DNA of 34,570 bases from Candidatus Saccharimonadota bacterium. GTDB taxonomy: Bacteria > Patescibacteriota > Saccharimonadia > Saccharimonadales > Saccharimonadaceae. Made by a program: the position numbers and the translations under genes. The notes below the pieces were generated by a model. It saw nothing but the letters and a program-made list of their open reading frames with translations, was not told the origin of the DNA and searched no databases. Every line of letters begins with the position of its first letter. Position 1 is the stretch's first letter. Shown here piece after piece: positions 18,804-27,231 of this stretch. The stretch is from NCBI GenBank assembly GCA_024682595.1, contig JAIKZA010000022.1:1-34570 (forward strand), written 5' to 3'.

Positions 18804-19805
18804 TTATCCGCGCGGAGGCTCCCCTTCCGGTTCGTCTAGAAGCTTCTTACTCTTAATTTCATATCGACGACCGTTGACGGGCGAAACGAAGTAATCTTCA
18901 CTTAGTAAATTCACGAACATATTTAGGTCTTTATCGTCCATTATAATAATTTTGCCGTCATCGTCGGTCATAAGCTCCAGCTGCATTTCGTCTGCGTAAT
19001 CCAGAAGTTGATCCTGCTTCATCTCGCCAATTTCAACCGCCTGGAGCTTCTTTACGAGAGGTTTTTTATCTTCTAGCAAAGCATTCAATGTTAGGCCTTC
19101 TGGGAAACTGAGGCTATATGCGTCCTGAAGCTCCTTGGCCTTTTGCTCGGAGATTACCTGCTGTTTGTAATCGTATTGGAAGAGCTTTTCAAACTTGGAC
19201 TGATTAAAAATGACGATATTGCCATCTACGATCGCCGTCTCGTTGCCTTCTGGCACCTTAATGGCAACATCGGCAGTAAGCGGCTCGAAGCTTTCGCCGT
19301 TTAGCTCCCAGCTAAGTTTTCCTTTTAGTGCAGAGCTAGCCGCTAGGCCCTTGGCAATATAGAAAGTCTTCTGCCCCTCATCGCCAGGGTAGGTAAACTT
19401 TGCCACGATACCTTTTATGCGTTTAAATTCGTACTCGTTATCTGTAAAAAACGCTATATCTTTATATTCGTTCTCGATTAGATGAATTAACGTCTCAGCG
19501 CGACCGACTTTTTCTAGGTCGATACGATAAATTACCTTATCTTCCCCATCGGATAACTCATATTCGCGGCATTCTAGCCCCTTGTCGGCTTCTTTGATAA
19601 CAAACTCTACTGCCTCGAGCATAAACATTGAGCGAATTGTCTGCATTAAAACATCGCTGTAGCGCACCTTATATGGCGTATAGTTCTTGTTGAATAGAAA
19701 TAATTCTACGGAAATGTTATTTTTAACTTCATCGACGGAGTTTGCCCACTGAAATACGTCAAATTCTGTCTGACCAGCCACCTGGCCTTCTTCTGTTTGC
19801 TCCAT
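18804..19805 (-). CDS. DUF4868 (KwaB-like) domain protein
   Basis: Architecture and motifs resemble DUF4868: AIVDGNIVIFNQSKFEKLFQYD and C-terminal LLSEDYFVSPVNGRRYEIKSKKLLD; strong SD aaggaggctaaATG. Recognised by eye only. Confidence 0.6.
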   Translation of the reverse strand: MEQTEEGQVAGQTEFDVFQWANSVDEVKNNISVELFLFNKNYTPYKVRYSDVLMQTIRSMFMLEAVEFVIKEADKGLECREYELSDGEDKVIYRIDLEKVGRAETLIHLIENEYKDIAFFTDNEYEFKRIKGIVAKFTYPGDEGQKTFYIAKGLAASSALKGKLSWELNGESFEPLTADVAIKVPEGNETAIVDGNIVIFNQSKFEKLFQYDYKQQVISEQKAKELQDAYSLSFPEGLTLNALLEDKKPLVKKLQAVEIGEMKQDQLLDYADEMQLELMTDDDGKIIIMDDKDLNMFVNLLSEDYFVSPVNGRRYEIKSKKLLDEPEGEPPRG

Positions 19806-19837
19806 TTAGCCTCCTTATACTTAATTAGTATAGCAAA

Positions 19838-21079
19838 TTATTCTTTTAATGCGGCGTCCAACTGAGGGTCTTCTTCTTTATTAATCTGATCAAAAGTGCG
19901 TTCAACTTCTTTGTCTGGCACAATCCCCTCGCCGTTGATGTTTTTGCCTTTAGGTGTATACCATTTCGCTACCGTCACGCGAAGCAGCTCGCCGCCAGTG
20001 AGTTTTTGAAGCGCCTGCACGCTCCCCTTGCCGTAAGTTTTCTCACCGATTAGTTTAGCGAGGTCATAATCTTGCAGGGCGCCAGCTACAATTTCTGAAG
20101 CCGAGGCGGTTGAACCGTTTACGAGCACGATTGTTTTTGTGTTTTTTAGAATGGCGCTTCCACCTTTTGCATAGACTTTTTCGTTATATAATCCGCTTTG
20201 CGATTTTTGCTCAACAATTAGCTTGCCAGACTCAACCCACAATGAGGCAACTTCCTGAGCGGCCGTGACATACCCACCACCATTCCCACGAAGGTCAATG
20301 ATGACTTTTTTGACTTTTTTATCAATAGCTTCCTGCGCCTTTTCGCGAGCTAATTTTCCAGTGTCGCTGTCGAAACGAGTAATCGTGATGATAGCCGCAT
20401 CGCCTTTATAGTCTGAATATACACTGACGTTATTAATGATTTCTCGAACTAAATCAAAGCTGACTTCTTTATTATCGCGCATGACGGTCAATTTGACTTT
20501 TGTACCCGCTTCGCCACGAAGTTTTTTCGCTACATCTTCTACACCTAAACCGCTAATATCTTCGTCGTCTGCTTTGTAGATGATATCTCCCGCGAGAACC
20601 CCTGCCTTGCGAGCTGGGTTATCTGGCGTAGTGCGAAGAACTTTTACTAAGCCATCACGCTCGCCGATCTCTACGCCAATGCCAGCACCAACATCACCCT
20701 CGAGTTCCTTATCGAATTCTTCGGCCTCTTTGGCGTTCATGTAGTATGTATATTTGTCGCCGGCGGCATTGACGAGGCCTCGCTTCGCCTCCTCGATAAC
20801 TTTTTTCCGATCGAGTGAGCCATCAAAACTCGAAGAAAGCTCGCCGTAGACATCGTTAAGCTCATCAAAGCTAATACTCGTGGCGGCCCGATTACCCAAT
20901 GCGGTATTTATATTATTGCTAATTTTATCGAAATTAATCCCGACTATGACACCAATCGCCATCGTAACGGCGGCGACAATTACGGTCGTAGTGAGATTTA
21001 CTTTCTTTTCGGGTTTGGACGGCGCATTGTAGATAGAACGCGTCGGATTATTAGATTCTTTCGCAGTTGTTTTAGCCAT
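19838..21079 (-). CDS. S41 family C-terminal processing peptidase (PDZ domain)
   Basis: PDZ region (GAGIGVEIGERDGLVKVLRTTPDNPARKAGVLAGDII), RGNGGGYV, GSTASASEIVAGALQDY, GEKTYGKGSVQ. Confidence 0.95.
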   Translation of the reverse strand: MAKTTAKESNNPTRSIYNAPSKPEKKVNLTTTVIVAAVTMAIGVIVGINFDKISNNINTALGNRAATSISFDELNDVYGELSSSFDGSLDRKKVIEEAKRGLVNAAGDKYTYYMNAKEAEEFDKELEGDVGAGIGVEIGERDGLVKVLRTTPDNPARKAGVLAGDIIYKADDEDISGLGVEDVAKKLRGEAGTKVKLTVMRDNKEVSFDLVREIINNVSVYSDYKGDAAIITITRFDSDTGKLAREKAQEAIDKKVKKVIIDLRGNGGGYVTAAQEVASLWVESGKLIVEQKSQSGLYNEKVYAKGGSAILKNTKTIVLVNGSTASASEIVAGALQDYDLAKLIGEKTYGKGSVQALQKLTGGELLRVTVAKWYTPKGKNINGEGIVPDKEVERTFDQINKEEDPQLDAALKE

Positions 21080-21085
21080 AAGAAT

Positions 21086-21091
21086 ATTTTA
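21086..21091 (-). promoter_or_regulatory. -10 element (TAAAAT) 6 nt before S41 peptidase ATG
   Basis: minus strand TAAAAT-ATTCTT-ATG. Confidence 0.5.
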
Positions 21092-21126
21092 TCACAGTAT
21101 GGCACTAATGGTTTGGGGCTGAACGG

Positions 21127-22281
21127 CTATTTGAAGTAGATATATACGTAAGCGCCTTGATCGACCCATTGTTCAGAATAATCACCTGGAAGCCAGTTAG
21201 TTGCTTCGTTGGCGTAATTATATTGAGAGATATAAACTCGCCCACCGCTTACGGCTTCCACCCAAACAGCATGCCCATAAGGGCCACTTTGAGAAATACC
21301 AACCGTGCGCGCCCTTGGCACACTGCTAACCGTATATCCCGCCGCGCGAGCATTGGCTGGCCACTGCGATGCATTCCCGCGACCGCCCCAATATGGCATG
21401 TAGCCATAATTCTGGAACACCTTCCAAGCCGCATAGCTAACACATTCGCAAATATACATACCCCATTGATCAGAGTATTGAGTTCCGTTTAGGCTGGCGG
21501 CAGGACATTGGCCGCTATACGGATAACCGCCTTTTCTAGGGTCGCCAGCAGTTACGCCCGACACATTGTTTTGACGAGCTAATTCCTGCAAAATTGATTG
21601 CTGTTGCTCTTCAAGAGCTTTGCGCTCTTTGGCGGCCTCGCTTTTTAGGCTATTATACTCGCTCTCATTGCTGCGCGTTTGCGCTAATAGTTCCTGCTGT
21701 TGCTGTTCGGATGCAGCAAGCTGCTCTTTTTGCGCATCAAGATCGGCAAGGATTTGTTCGGCGCGCTTTTTCTTCTGAACCAAGCTCTCTTTTAGAGCCT
21801 TATTTTCTTCTACAATTTGGCCCAAAGTGTCAGAAACACTGCTGAGATGCGCTTCCTCGTCGACGAATGACGAGAAACTTTCAGATGAAGCAATGCGTTC
21901 TATCGTAGAAACACCATCATTGTAATAGTACTGCGCTATGACGTAACCGATTAATTCATAGTTGTCATTAATACGCTTTTGAACCGCCTCAATCTCTAAG
22001 ACGATTTGATCATGCTCGGCCTGTTTGAGTTCTATTTGTTTCTTGAGCTTCGCCTGTTCGTTTTGCAAAACGGCTATTTGCCTAGAGATAGAGTCTGCTT
22101 GCTTAGCTAATTCTTTTGCCTGTTTTTCGTAAGAATTAATCTGGTCGTTGAGCTCTGTGATTTTTGAGTTTACGGCGTTTAGGTCTTCTCTCAAGGTAGC
22201 GGAAGCCGGAAGTGAGGTAAAACTAGTAACAAGAATCGCCGCAGCGACTGCCATATAGGAAATGTTGCGCCAGATTTTCAT
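21127..22281 (-). CDS. Secreted coiled-coil + CHAP domain peptidoglycan hydrolase (PcsB-like)
   Basis: Signal peptide from MKIWRNISYMAVAAAILVTSFTSLPASA, long coiled coil, CHAP domain (YICECVSYAAWKVF, GPYGHAVWVEAVSGGRVYISQYN). ORF-track start at 22482 is upstream of the promoter, so 22281 is preferred. Confidence 0.9.
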   Translation of the reverse strand: MKIWRNISYMAVAAAILVTSFTSLPASATLREDLNAVNSKITELNDQINSYEKQAKELAKQADSISRQIAVLQNEQAKLKKQIELKQAEHDQIVLEIEAVQKRINDNYELIGYVIAQYYYNDGVSTIERIASSESFSSFVDEEAHLSSVSDTLGQIVEENKALKESLVQKKKRAEQILADLDAQKEQLAASEQQQQELLAQTRSNESEYNSLKSEAAKERKALEEQQQSILQELARQNNVSGVTAGDPRKGGYPYSGQCPAASLNGTQYSDQWGMYICECVSYAAWKVFQNYGYMPYWGGRGNASQWPANARAAGYTVSSVPRARTVGISQSGPYGHAVWVEAVSGGRVYISQYNYANEATNWLPGDYSEQWVDQGAYVYIYFK

Positions 22282-22288
22282 GGTGTGA

Positions 22289-22317
22289 ATTATAGCATAA
22301 GCGAAAAGGCTTGGCAA
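22289..22317 (-). promoter_or_regulatory. Promoter TTGCCA-N17-TATAAT, 7 nt before CHAP gene ATG
   Basis: -35 at 22312-22317, -10 at 22289-22294 (minus strand), spacer 17. Confidence 0.75.
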
Positions 22318-22412
22318 GTACCAAGCCTCAGCATCAAGCCGTTTTACTTTCCTGTCCGCGATTTGATGTATAGGTAAAACTGCTGCGAAGAGTAATCGTC
22401 TGACATATTTTA
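22303..22412 (-). ncRNA. Candidate structured RNA (~110 nt) upstream of CHAP hydrolase gene
   Basis: Promoter TTGGCA-N17-TATAAC; interrupted 12-bp stem CAGCA.GUUUUAC/GUAAAAC..UGCUG; loop CAUCAA complementary to UUGAUG; terminator-like hairpin at 3' end. Boundaries approximate. Confidence 0.4.
22307..22328 (-). terminator. Terminator-like hairpin overlapping the CHAP gene -35 box
   Basis: minus strand AGGCTTGG-tacttg-CCAAGCCT followed by TTTTCGC. Confidence 0.5.
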
Positions 22413-22419
22413 TCATTTC

Positions 22420-22448
22420 GTTATAGTATAAATCTTGTTTGCTGCCAA
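22420..22448 (-). promoter_or_regulatory. Promoter TTGGCA-N17-TATAAC for the candidate RNA
   Basis: -35 at 22443-22448, -10 at 22420-22425 (minus strand), spacer 17. Confidence 0.5.
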
Positions 22449-22527
22449 TTGACAAAGGCCCCCACTGCCATGCAGATGACATACAATCGCTCCGTTGTGG
22501 AGACCGGAACTACGAATGTAGGCGTCT

Positions 22528-23559
22528 TTATCTCTGTTTTAGGTATTTTCTAGTGGCAAGTAGCGACGAAATAACGCCAATCAATATGCCCACTATCAAT
22601 AAGGCCGCCCCTACTAAGTACCAGTACTGAGTCATATTAGCATAGGTAGAATCGAGCATTCCTTCAAAATACGGGCGCAAGAAATAGACACTGATATAAA
22701 TAGCAGCACACGATACAATAGCGGCTATTATGCCATAAATACTCGCCTCGACCACAAACGGCCCTACGATAAACCAACGGCTTGCGCCCACCAGCTTCAT
22801 CATGTAGATTTCTTCTTTGCGGTTAAAGATAGCCATTCGAATTGTATTAAAGACGACTAAGATAGCAATGATTGCAAAAACGCCAGCCGCCGCAAGCCCG
22901 ACAATTTGAATTTCGTTCATTATCTTAGCAATATTGTCAATAGTTGCGCGGTGACTTGAGGCGAAGCTCGGCTTTTTGGTTTCGTCGAGGAGATTTTGAA
23001 TTGCGTCATCCCTATTAACGAAATCTTCTAGCTCACCCGTATTGTCTAGGCTCTCCATCTTGACGTTTAGCGTCCAAGAGATCTTATTCGGTGCTTCACG
23101 CATCGTACGAATTAAATCTTGGTCGGTGATATTAAACTCGGAAATAATTTTTTCATTAGTTCGCCTATTAGCTTCCTCTGGAGAGAGAACTTTAACTTCC
23201 GCAACACTATCGAGCGCCTTGATTTTCTTGACGATTTCATCGATTTGATCTTGAGTAGCGCCCTGCTTGAAATAAATTGAGATATCAATCTGGTGCTCGA
23301 CTTGACGAATCGCCGTACGCATCGCGTCGGCGGCAATAAGAGTAGCCGACAACACGACCAATGTGACGACCATAATCGCTATGGCAGCAACGCTTAGCCA
23401 AGTATTGCGAATAAAGCTCTTGGCGCCATATTTAATCACGCGATGATTCGTGCGCAAATGATGCTTACGAGTCTTCGTAATGCGGTTAAGGCGTTCCTTG
23501 CTCACCGCAGCGGTCTTTTTGAGCTCTTCTTTTTCTTCTTGTGTTTTTTTCTTTGTCAT
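22528..23559 (-). CDS. ftsX: Cell division protein FtsX
   Basis: N-terminal TM after a basic tail, extracytoplasmic loop (IDISIYFKQGATQDQIDEIVKKIKALDSVAEVKVLSPEEA), three C-terminal TMs. Confidence 0.93.
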   Translation of the reverse strand: MTKKKTQEEKEELKKTAAVSKERLNRITKTRKHHLRTNHRVIKYGAKSFIRNTWLSVAAIAIMVVTLVVLSATLIAADAMRTAIRQVEHQIDISIYFKQGATQDQIDEIVKKIKALDSVAEVKVLSPEEANRRTNEKIISEFNITDQDLIRTMREAPNKISWTLNVKMESLDNTGELEDFVNRDDAIQNLLDETKKPSFASSHRATIDNIAKIMNEIQIVGLAAAGVFAIIAILVVFNTIRMAIFNRKEEIYMMKLVGASRWFIVGPFVVEASIYGIIAAIVSCAAIYISVYFLRPYFEGMLDSTYANMTQYWYLVGAALLIVGILIGVISSLLATRKYLKQR

Positions 23560-24419
23560 TATTGAATAAATTTCCTTCTTGGCATTGCAGCGTTAGTCTG
23601 CCTAGTAGTGTGAGTATGCGCTTGTACGGTAGATACTGGGCGGGAATTAGTGGCACGGCGTATTTCTTCTGCGGTCGGCGCGACACGGCGAGTAGCGGCT
23701 AACGGACGCTTGACGATACGTGTACGTACAGCATCGAGGTCGTAATGACCATCATTCTTTTGATCACCAATCATCTTGCCATTTCGAATCGTAATCACAC
23801 GCTTACGTAACTGATTAACGATTTGCTCATCATGTGTAGTAATAAGAATCGTTGTACCGAAATTATTAATCTCCTCAAGGAGTCGGACAATTCCCCAAGA
23901 TGTTTCTGGGTCGAGGTTGCCCGTAGGCTCATCAGCAATCAGAATTTTTGGTTGACGCGCCATTGAACGCGCAATTGCTACGCGCTGGCGCTCACCGCCG
24001 GATAGTTCGGACGGGAATTTATGCCCTTTATCTGCAAGACCAACTAGTTCAAGAACTTTTGGCACGGTTCGACGAATTTCGGCGTTCGAAACGCCTACGA
24101 TTTCAAGAGCGAATGCAACATTTTCATAAACCGTACGGTTCGGCAATAGTTTAAAATCTTGAAACACTACACCAAGACGACGTCGAAGATGTGGAATGTG
24201 GCGCTTTTTTAGATAATCGTAATCTATGCCACCAACCATGATTTTGCCAGAAGTTGGCTTTTCTTCGCGCGTAAGCATTTTGATTATCGTCGATTTCCCC
24301 GCACCGGACTTACCTACCAAAAAGACAAATTCCTTTGGTTCTATCGACAAAGAAACGTGGTCTAGAGCAGGCTCTTTATCGCCTGGATAATACTTGACAA
24401 CGTCATCGAGTAATATCAT
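23559..24419 (-). CDS. ftsE: Cell division ATP-binding protein FtsE with C-terminal basic extension
   Basis: Walker A GKSGAGKSTIIK, signature LSGGERQRVAIARSMARQPKILIADEPTGNLDP; 1-bp overlap with ftsX. Confidence 0.95.
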   Translation of the reverse strand: MILLDDVVKYYPGDKEPALDHVSLSIEPKEFVFLVGKSGAGKSTIIKMLTREEKPTSGKIMVGGIDYDYLKKRHIPHLRRRLGVVFQDFKLLPNRTVYENVAFALEIVGVSNAEIRRTVPKVLELVGLADKGHKFPSELSGGERQRVAIARSMARQPKILIADEPTGNLDPETSWGIVRLLEEINNFGTTILITTHDEQIVNQLRKRVITIRNGKMIGDQKNDGHYDLDAVRTRIVKRPLAATRRVAPTAEEIRRATNSRPVSTVQAHTHTTRQTNAAMPRRKFIQ

Positions 24420-24443
24420 GTTTCTATCGTAACATAAGCACTA

Positions 24444-25514
24444 TTAATTGTCCAAAAATGCTTCGATAAAATTGTCGATTCTACCATCAAGGACAGCATC
24501 AGCATCGTTTTCTTCGTACTTCGTGCGCGTATCTTTGACAAGCTTATACGGGTGGAGAACGTAATTTCGAATTTGCTGCCCCCAACTCGCCGATTCGCCA
24601 GCGCGCAGCTTGTCGACGGATTCGGCATTCTGATCCTGCATCATCTGCTGTAGTTTGCCGCGAAGAATCTCCATGGCTTTTTCCTTGTTCTGTAACTGGC
24701 TACGTTCATTCTGAATTGCGACTACTGTATTGGTTGGAATATGCGTAATACGTACCGCAGAATTAGTTGTATTAACCGATTGCCCGCCATGCCCACCCGA
24801 GTGATAAACATCGATGCGCAGGTCTTTGGGGTCGATTTGCACCTCAGAATCGTCTCTTATAACTGGCAGCACTTCCACGAGCGCAAAAGATGTCTGGCGA
24901 AGATGATCCGCATTGAACGGACTAAGGCGAACTAGCCGATGTGTGCCATGTTCAGATTTTAGCCTGCCATACATATTCGGGCCAGATAACTCCATTACGC
25001 AAGTCTTAATCCCAGCCTCCTCCCCGGCAACGCGGTCGAGAATCTGGACTTTAATATTATTGCGCTCTGCCCAACGAAGATACATACGCTCAAGCATGCT
25101 AGACCAGTCCATCGCCTCGATACCGCCCGCACCAGCCGTAATGCGCAAAATTGCGTCATTATGATCATACTTGCCAGTGAAGCGTAGTGCTTGACGTAGC
25201 TTGGTGAAGTTTTCCTCCATGGCGTCGAGCTGCCCCGCAAACTCTTCCGCCAGAGAATCATCGCCGAGCGACATTAAATCTGAAATATCTTTAATTTGCG
25301 TCTTTAATAGTTGCCATGGATCTAGCTCATCATGGAGATTAGACAGCTGAGTAGTTTTTTCACGAGCATTATCTGGATTGTTCCAAATTTCTGGAACTGC
25401 CACCTCTTCCTCTATCTTTTGCATATCGGAGAGCTTCTGGTCGATGTTGAGTTTTTGCCAAGTTGCTTCAAACTCTGCCGTAAGAACGTCTAGTCGTTTC
25501 TGAAGGTCAAACAT
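24444..25514 (-). CDS. prfB: Peptide chain release factor 2, no programmed frameshift
   Basis: GGHGGQSVNTTNSAVRITH, RLSPFNADHLRQTSF (SPF); single uninterrupted frame. Confidence 0.96.
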   Translation of the reverse strand: MFDLQKRLDVLTAEFEATWQKLNIDQKLSDMQKIEEEVAVPEIWNNPDNAREKTTQLSNLHDELDPWQLLKTQIKDISDLMSLGDDSLAEEFAGQLDAMEENFTKLRQALRFTGKYDHNDAILRITAGAGGIEAMDWSSMLERMYLRWAERNNIKVQILDRVAGEEAGIKTCVMELSGPNMYGRLKSEHGTHRLVRLSPFNADHLRQTSFALVEVLPVIRDDSEVQIDPKDLRIDVYHSGGHGGQSVNTTNSAVRITHIPTNTVVAIQNERSQLQNKEKAMEILRGKLQQMMQDQNAESVDKLRAGESASWGQQIRNYVLHPYKLVKDTRTKYEENDADAVLDGRIDNFIEAFLDN

Positions 25515-25521
25515 GTAATTA

Positions 25522-25527
25522 ATTATA
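25522..25527 (-). promoter_or_regulatory. -10 element (TATAAT) 7 nt before prfB ATG
   Basis: minus strand TATAAT-TAATTAC-ATG. Confidence 0.6.
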
Positions 25528-25557
25528 ACTTAATCTATAGTCTTGATTTAGTTTTTC

Positions 25558-26208
25558 TTATTCGGGCACATCGAAAAGGGGCAATTTATTTATATCATAA
25601 TCGGCAATTTTGGTGCGCCGAAGTCCTGTCGTATATGCATCACAGCCGAGTGCTTTACCGATATCCTCAGCAAGAGTACGAATATAGGTTCCGCTGCCCA
25701 CATGGGTGCGTATTTTTAAAAATGGCGGTGCGTAATCTATGATGTCGATAGAATATATTTGGACTTTTCGGGCCGGAATTTCAACTTCCTTTCCCGCTCG
25801 CGCGAGCTTGTAGGCGCGCTGGCCGTTGACCTTGATAGCAGAAAAAATCGGCGGTCTTTGTTCGATTTCTCCCACAAATTGCACGAGCGTCTTCTCAATT
25901 TGTGCATGCGAGATATTGGGCTTGTCGTCAGTGATAGTTATTTCACCCTCTGGATCGCCAGTACTGGACTTTGCGCCAAGACGAATAGTCGCCTCATATT
26001 CTTTGTCGAGCTTCGTAAGTTCGGGGGCTTTTTTCGTAGCCTTGCCGGCCAATAGTATTAATAGCCCCGTCGCAAATGGATCAAGCGTGCCGGTATGGCC
26101 AACTTTCACCTTATGGCCCATTCGCTCAGATAGTATTCGGCGCACGCGCGCAACGGCACCAAAGCTACTTATGCCGGACGGCTTATCGACAAATATAATC
26201 TGTTCCAT
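25558..26208 (-). CDS. truB: tRNA pseudouridine(55) synthase TruB (short, no obvious PUA domain)
   Basis: DKPSGISSFGAVARVRRIL, KVGHTGTLDPFATGLLILLAGKATK, GSGTYIRTLAEDIGKALGC. Confidence 0.96.
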   Translation of the reverse strand: MEQIIFVDKPSGISSFGAVARVRRILSERMGHKVKVGHTGTLDPFATGLLILLAGKATKKAPELTKLDKEYEATIRLGAKSSTGDPEGEITITDDKPNISHAQIEKTLVQFVGEIEQRPPIFSAIKVNGQRAYKLARAGKEVEIPARKVQIYSIDIIDYAPPFLKIRTHVGSGTYIRTLAEDIGKALGCDAYTTGLRRTKIADYDINKLPLFDVPE

Positions 26209-26214
26209 AGCTAT

Positions 26215-26220
26215 ATTATA
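26215..26220 (-). promoter_or_regulatory. -10 element (TATAAT) 6 nt before truB ATG
   Basis: minus strand TATAAT-ATAGCT-ATG. Confidence 0.6.
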
Positions 26221-26235
26221 TCAACAGATATTTGT

Positions 26236-26241
26236 TATACT
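26236..26241 (+). promoter_or_regulatory. -10 element (TATACT) 6 nt before the 26248 ATG
   Basis: TATACT-GAGATT-ATG. Confidence 0.5.
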
Positions 26242-26247
26242 GAGATT

Positions 26248-27135
26248 ATGGAAAGAGAGCCAAACCACCCCGAAAAACAAAGAGCTAAATGGGAAGAGCT
26301 CGCGAAGGGCCCTAGCACGGCTGAAACGCCCGGCAAGCTAGGCAAAGAAAGAACCTCCCCCAAAACAGCCGAGCGAAATAAAAACACTGCTCCACCGGAA
26401 TGGGTGCGTAGTGTTTTGGATAGCTTTCAGCAACAGAAAGCCGAAGCGCCAGGCTTAGCTAAAGAAAAAGCAAAAGACATCGCGACCCTGAATCAGCAGT
26501 TTATTAAAAGAAATAAGCAGATTAGAGAGGGCAACCACTTTATGAGTAAAAAGGAATTTCTGAGCTGGGAAGACGATTACGCAACCGAGTGGAGGTTTCT
26601 TCAAGAATATCTGCAAGATGGCAACTTGACAACTACCGAAAAAGAAGCCGAAGTAGAGACACCGATGCTATTCACGCTAGACAAAGATGTGATAGGCGAA
26701 ACAATCGAAGTTCAGGCGGGCGAGTATTATCGCGAACGTTCCCGTGCGCTTCGTGACGCTATTAGGGCAAGCGATAACCCCAAAAAAGAAGCAGATTTGA
26801 AAACCGTGGACGATTTTTTCACATCAGTCTACCGTCACGCGGAACTAAGGTATATGACCATAGACGAGCAGCGCTCCAAATATGGTAGCGAAGGCGGACA
26901 GTATGATGCTGCTCGCACTTCTGCGCATAATAACGTAATTGATCACTTGAATGAGTTGAACGACTTGGCGCGGAAATATAGTACGACACCGTTCACGCCT
27001 CGAAAGTTTTGGAAAAGTATCGGAACAAATCAAGCAGAAAGCGTCGCGAGACGAATGAAATACGATAGAGGTGTGGTCGAAGAATACTACACGCTCGCAT
27101 TTAGTAGGGAGCTTGAGGATTTAGGCCCAAAATAG
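26248..27135 (+). CDS. Hypothetical charged, mostly helical protein
   Basis: 295-aa ORF with leaderless-type start; no recognised domain. Confidence 0.7.
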   Translation: MEREPNHPEKQRAKWEELAKGPSTAETPGKLGKERTSPKTAERNKNTAPPEWVRSVLDSFQQQKAEAPGLAKEKAKDIATLNQQFIKRNKQIREGNHFMSKKEFLSWEDDYATEWRFLQEYLQDGNLTTTEKEAEVETPMLFTLDKDVIGETIEVQAGEYYRERSRALRDAIRASDNPKKEADLKTVDDFFTSVYRHAELRYMTIDEQRSKYGSEGGQYDAARTSAHNNVIDHLNELNDLARKYSTTPFTPRKFWKSIGTNQAESVARRMKYDRGVVEEYYTLAFSRELEDLGPK

Positions 27136-27157
27136 CCATTACGATAGACACATAGTA

Positions 27158-27186
27158 TTGACACCGTTGCCTGTTCATGCTATAAT
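27158..27186 (+). promoter_or_regulatory. Consensus promoter TTGACA-N17-TATAAT
   Basis: -35 at 27158-27163, -10 at 27181-27186, spacer 17; -10 within palindrome CTATAATTTAATTATAG. Confidence 0.85.
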
Positions 27187-27231
27187 TTAATTATAGTTGC
27201 GCTTTGACGCTAGAAAGGGGGTGAGTATACT

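Noticed and set aside
18804-19805. Complete Kiwa defence system
   Set aside because: Only a KwaB-like protein is visible; neighbours are an S41 protease and TatD, with no KwaA-like membrane gene.
24444-25514. Programmed +1 frameshift in prfB
   Set aside because: RF2 is in one uninterrupted frame, with no in-frame TGA near the usual position.
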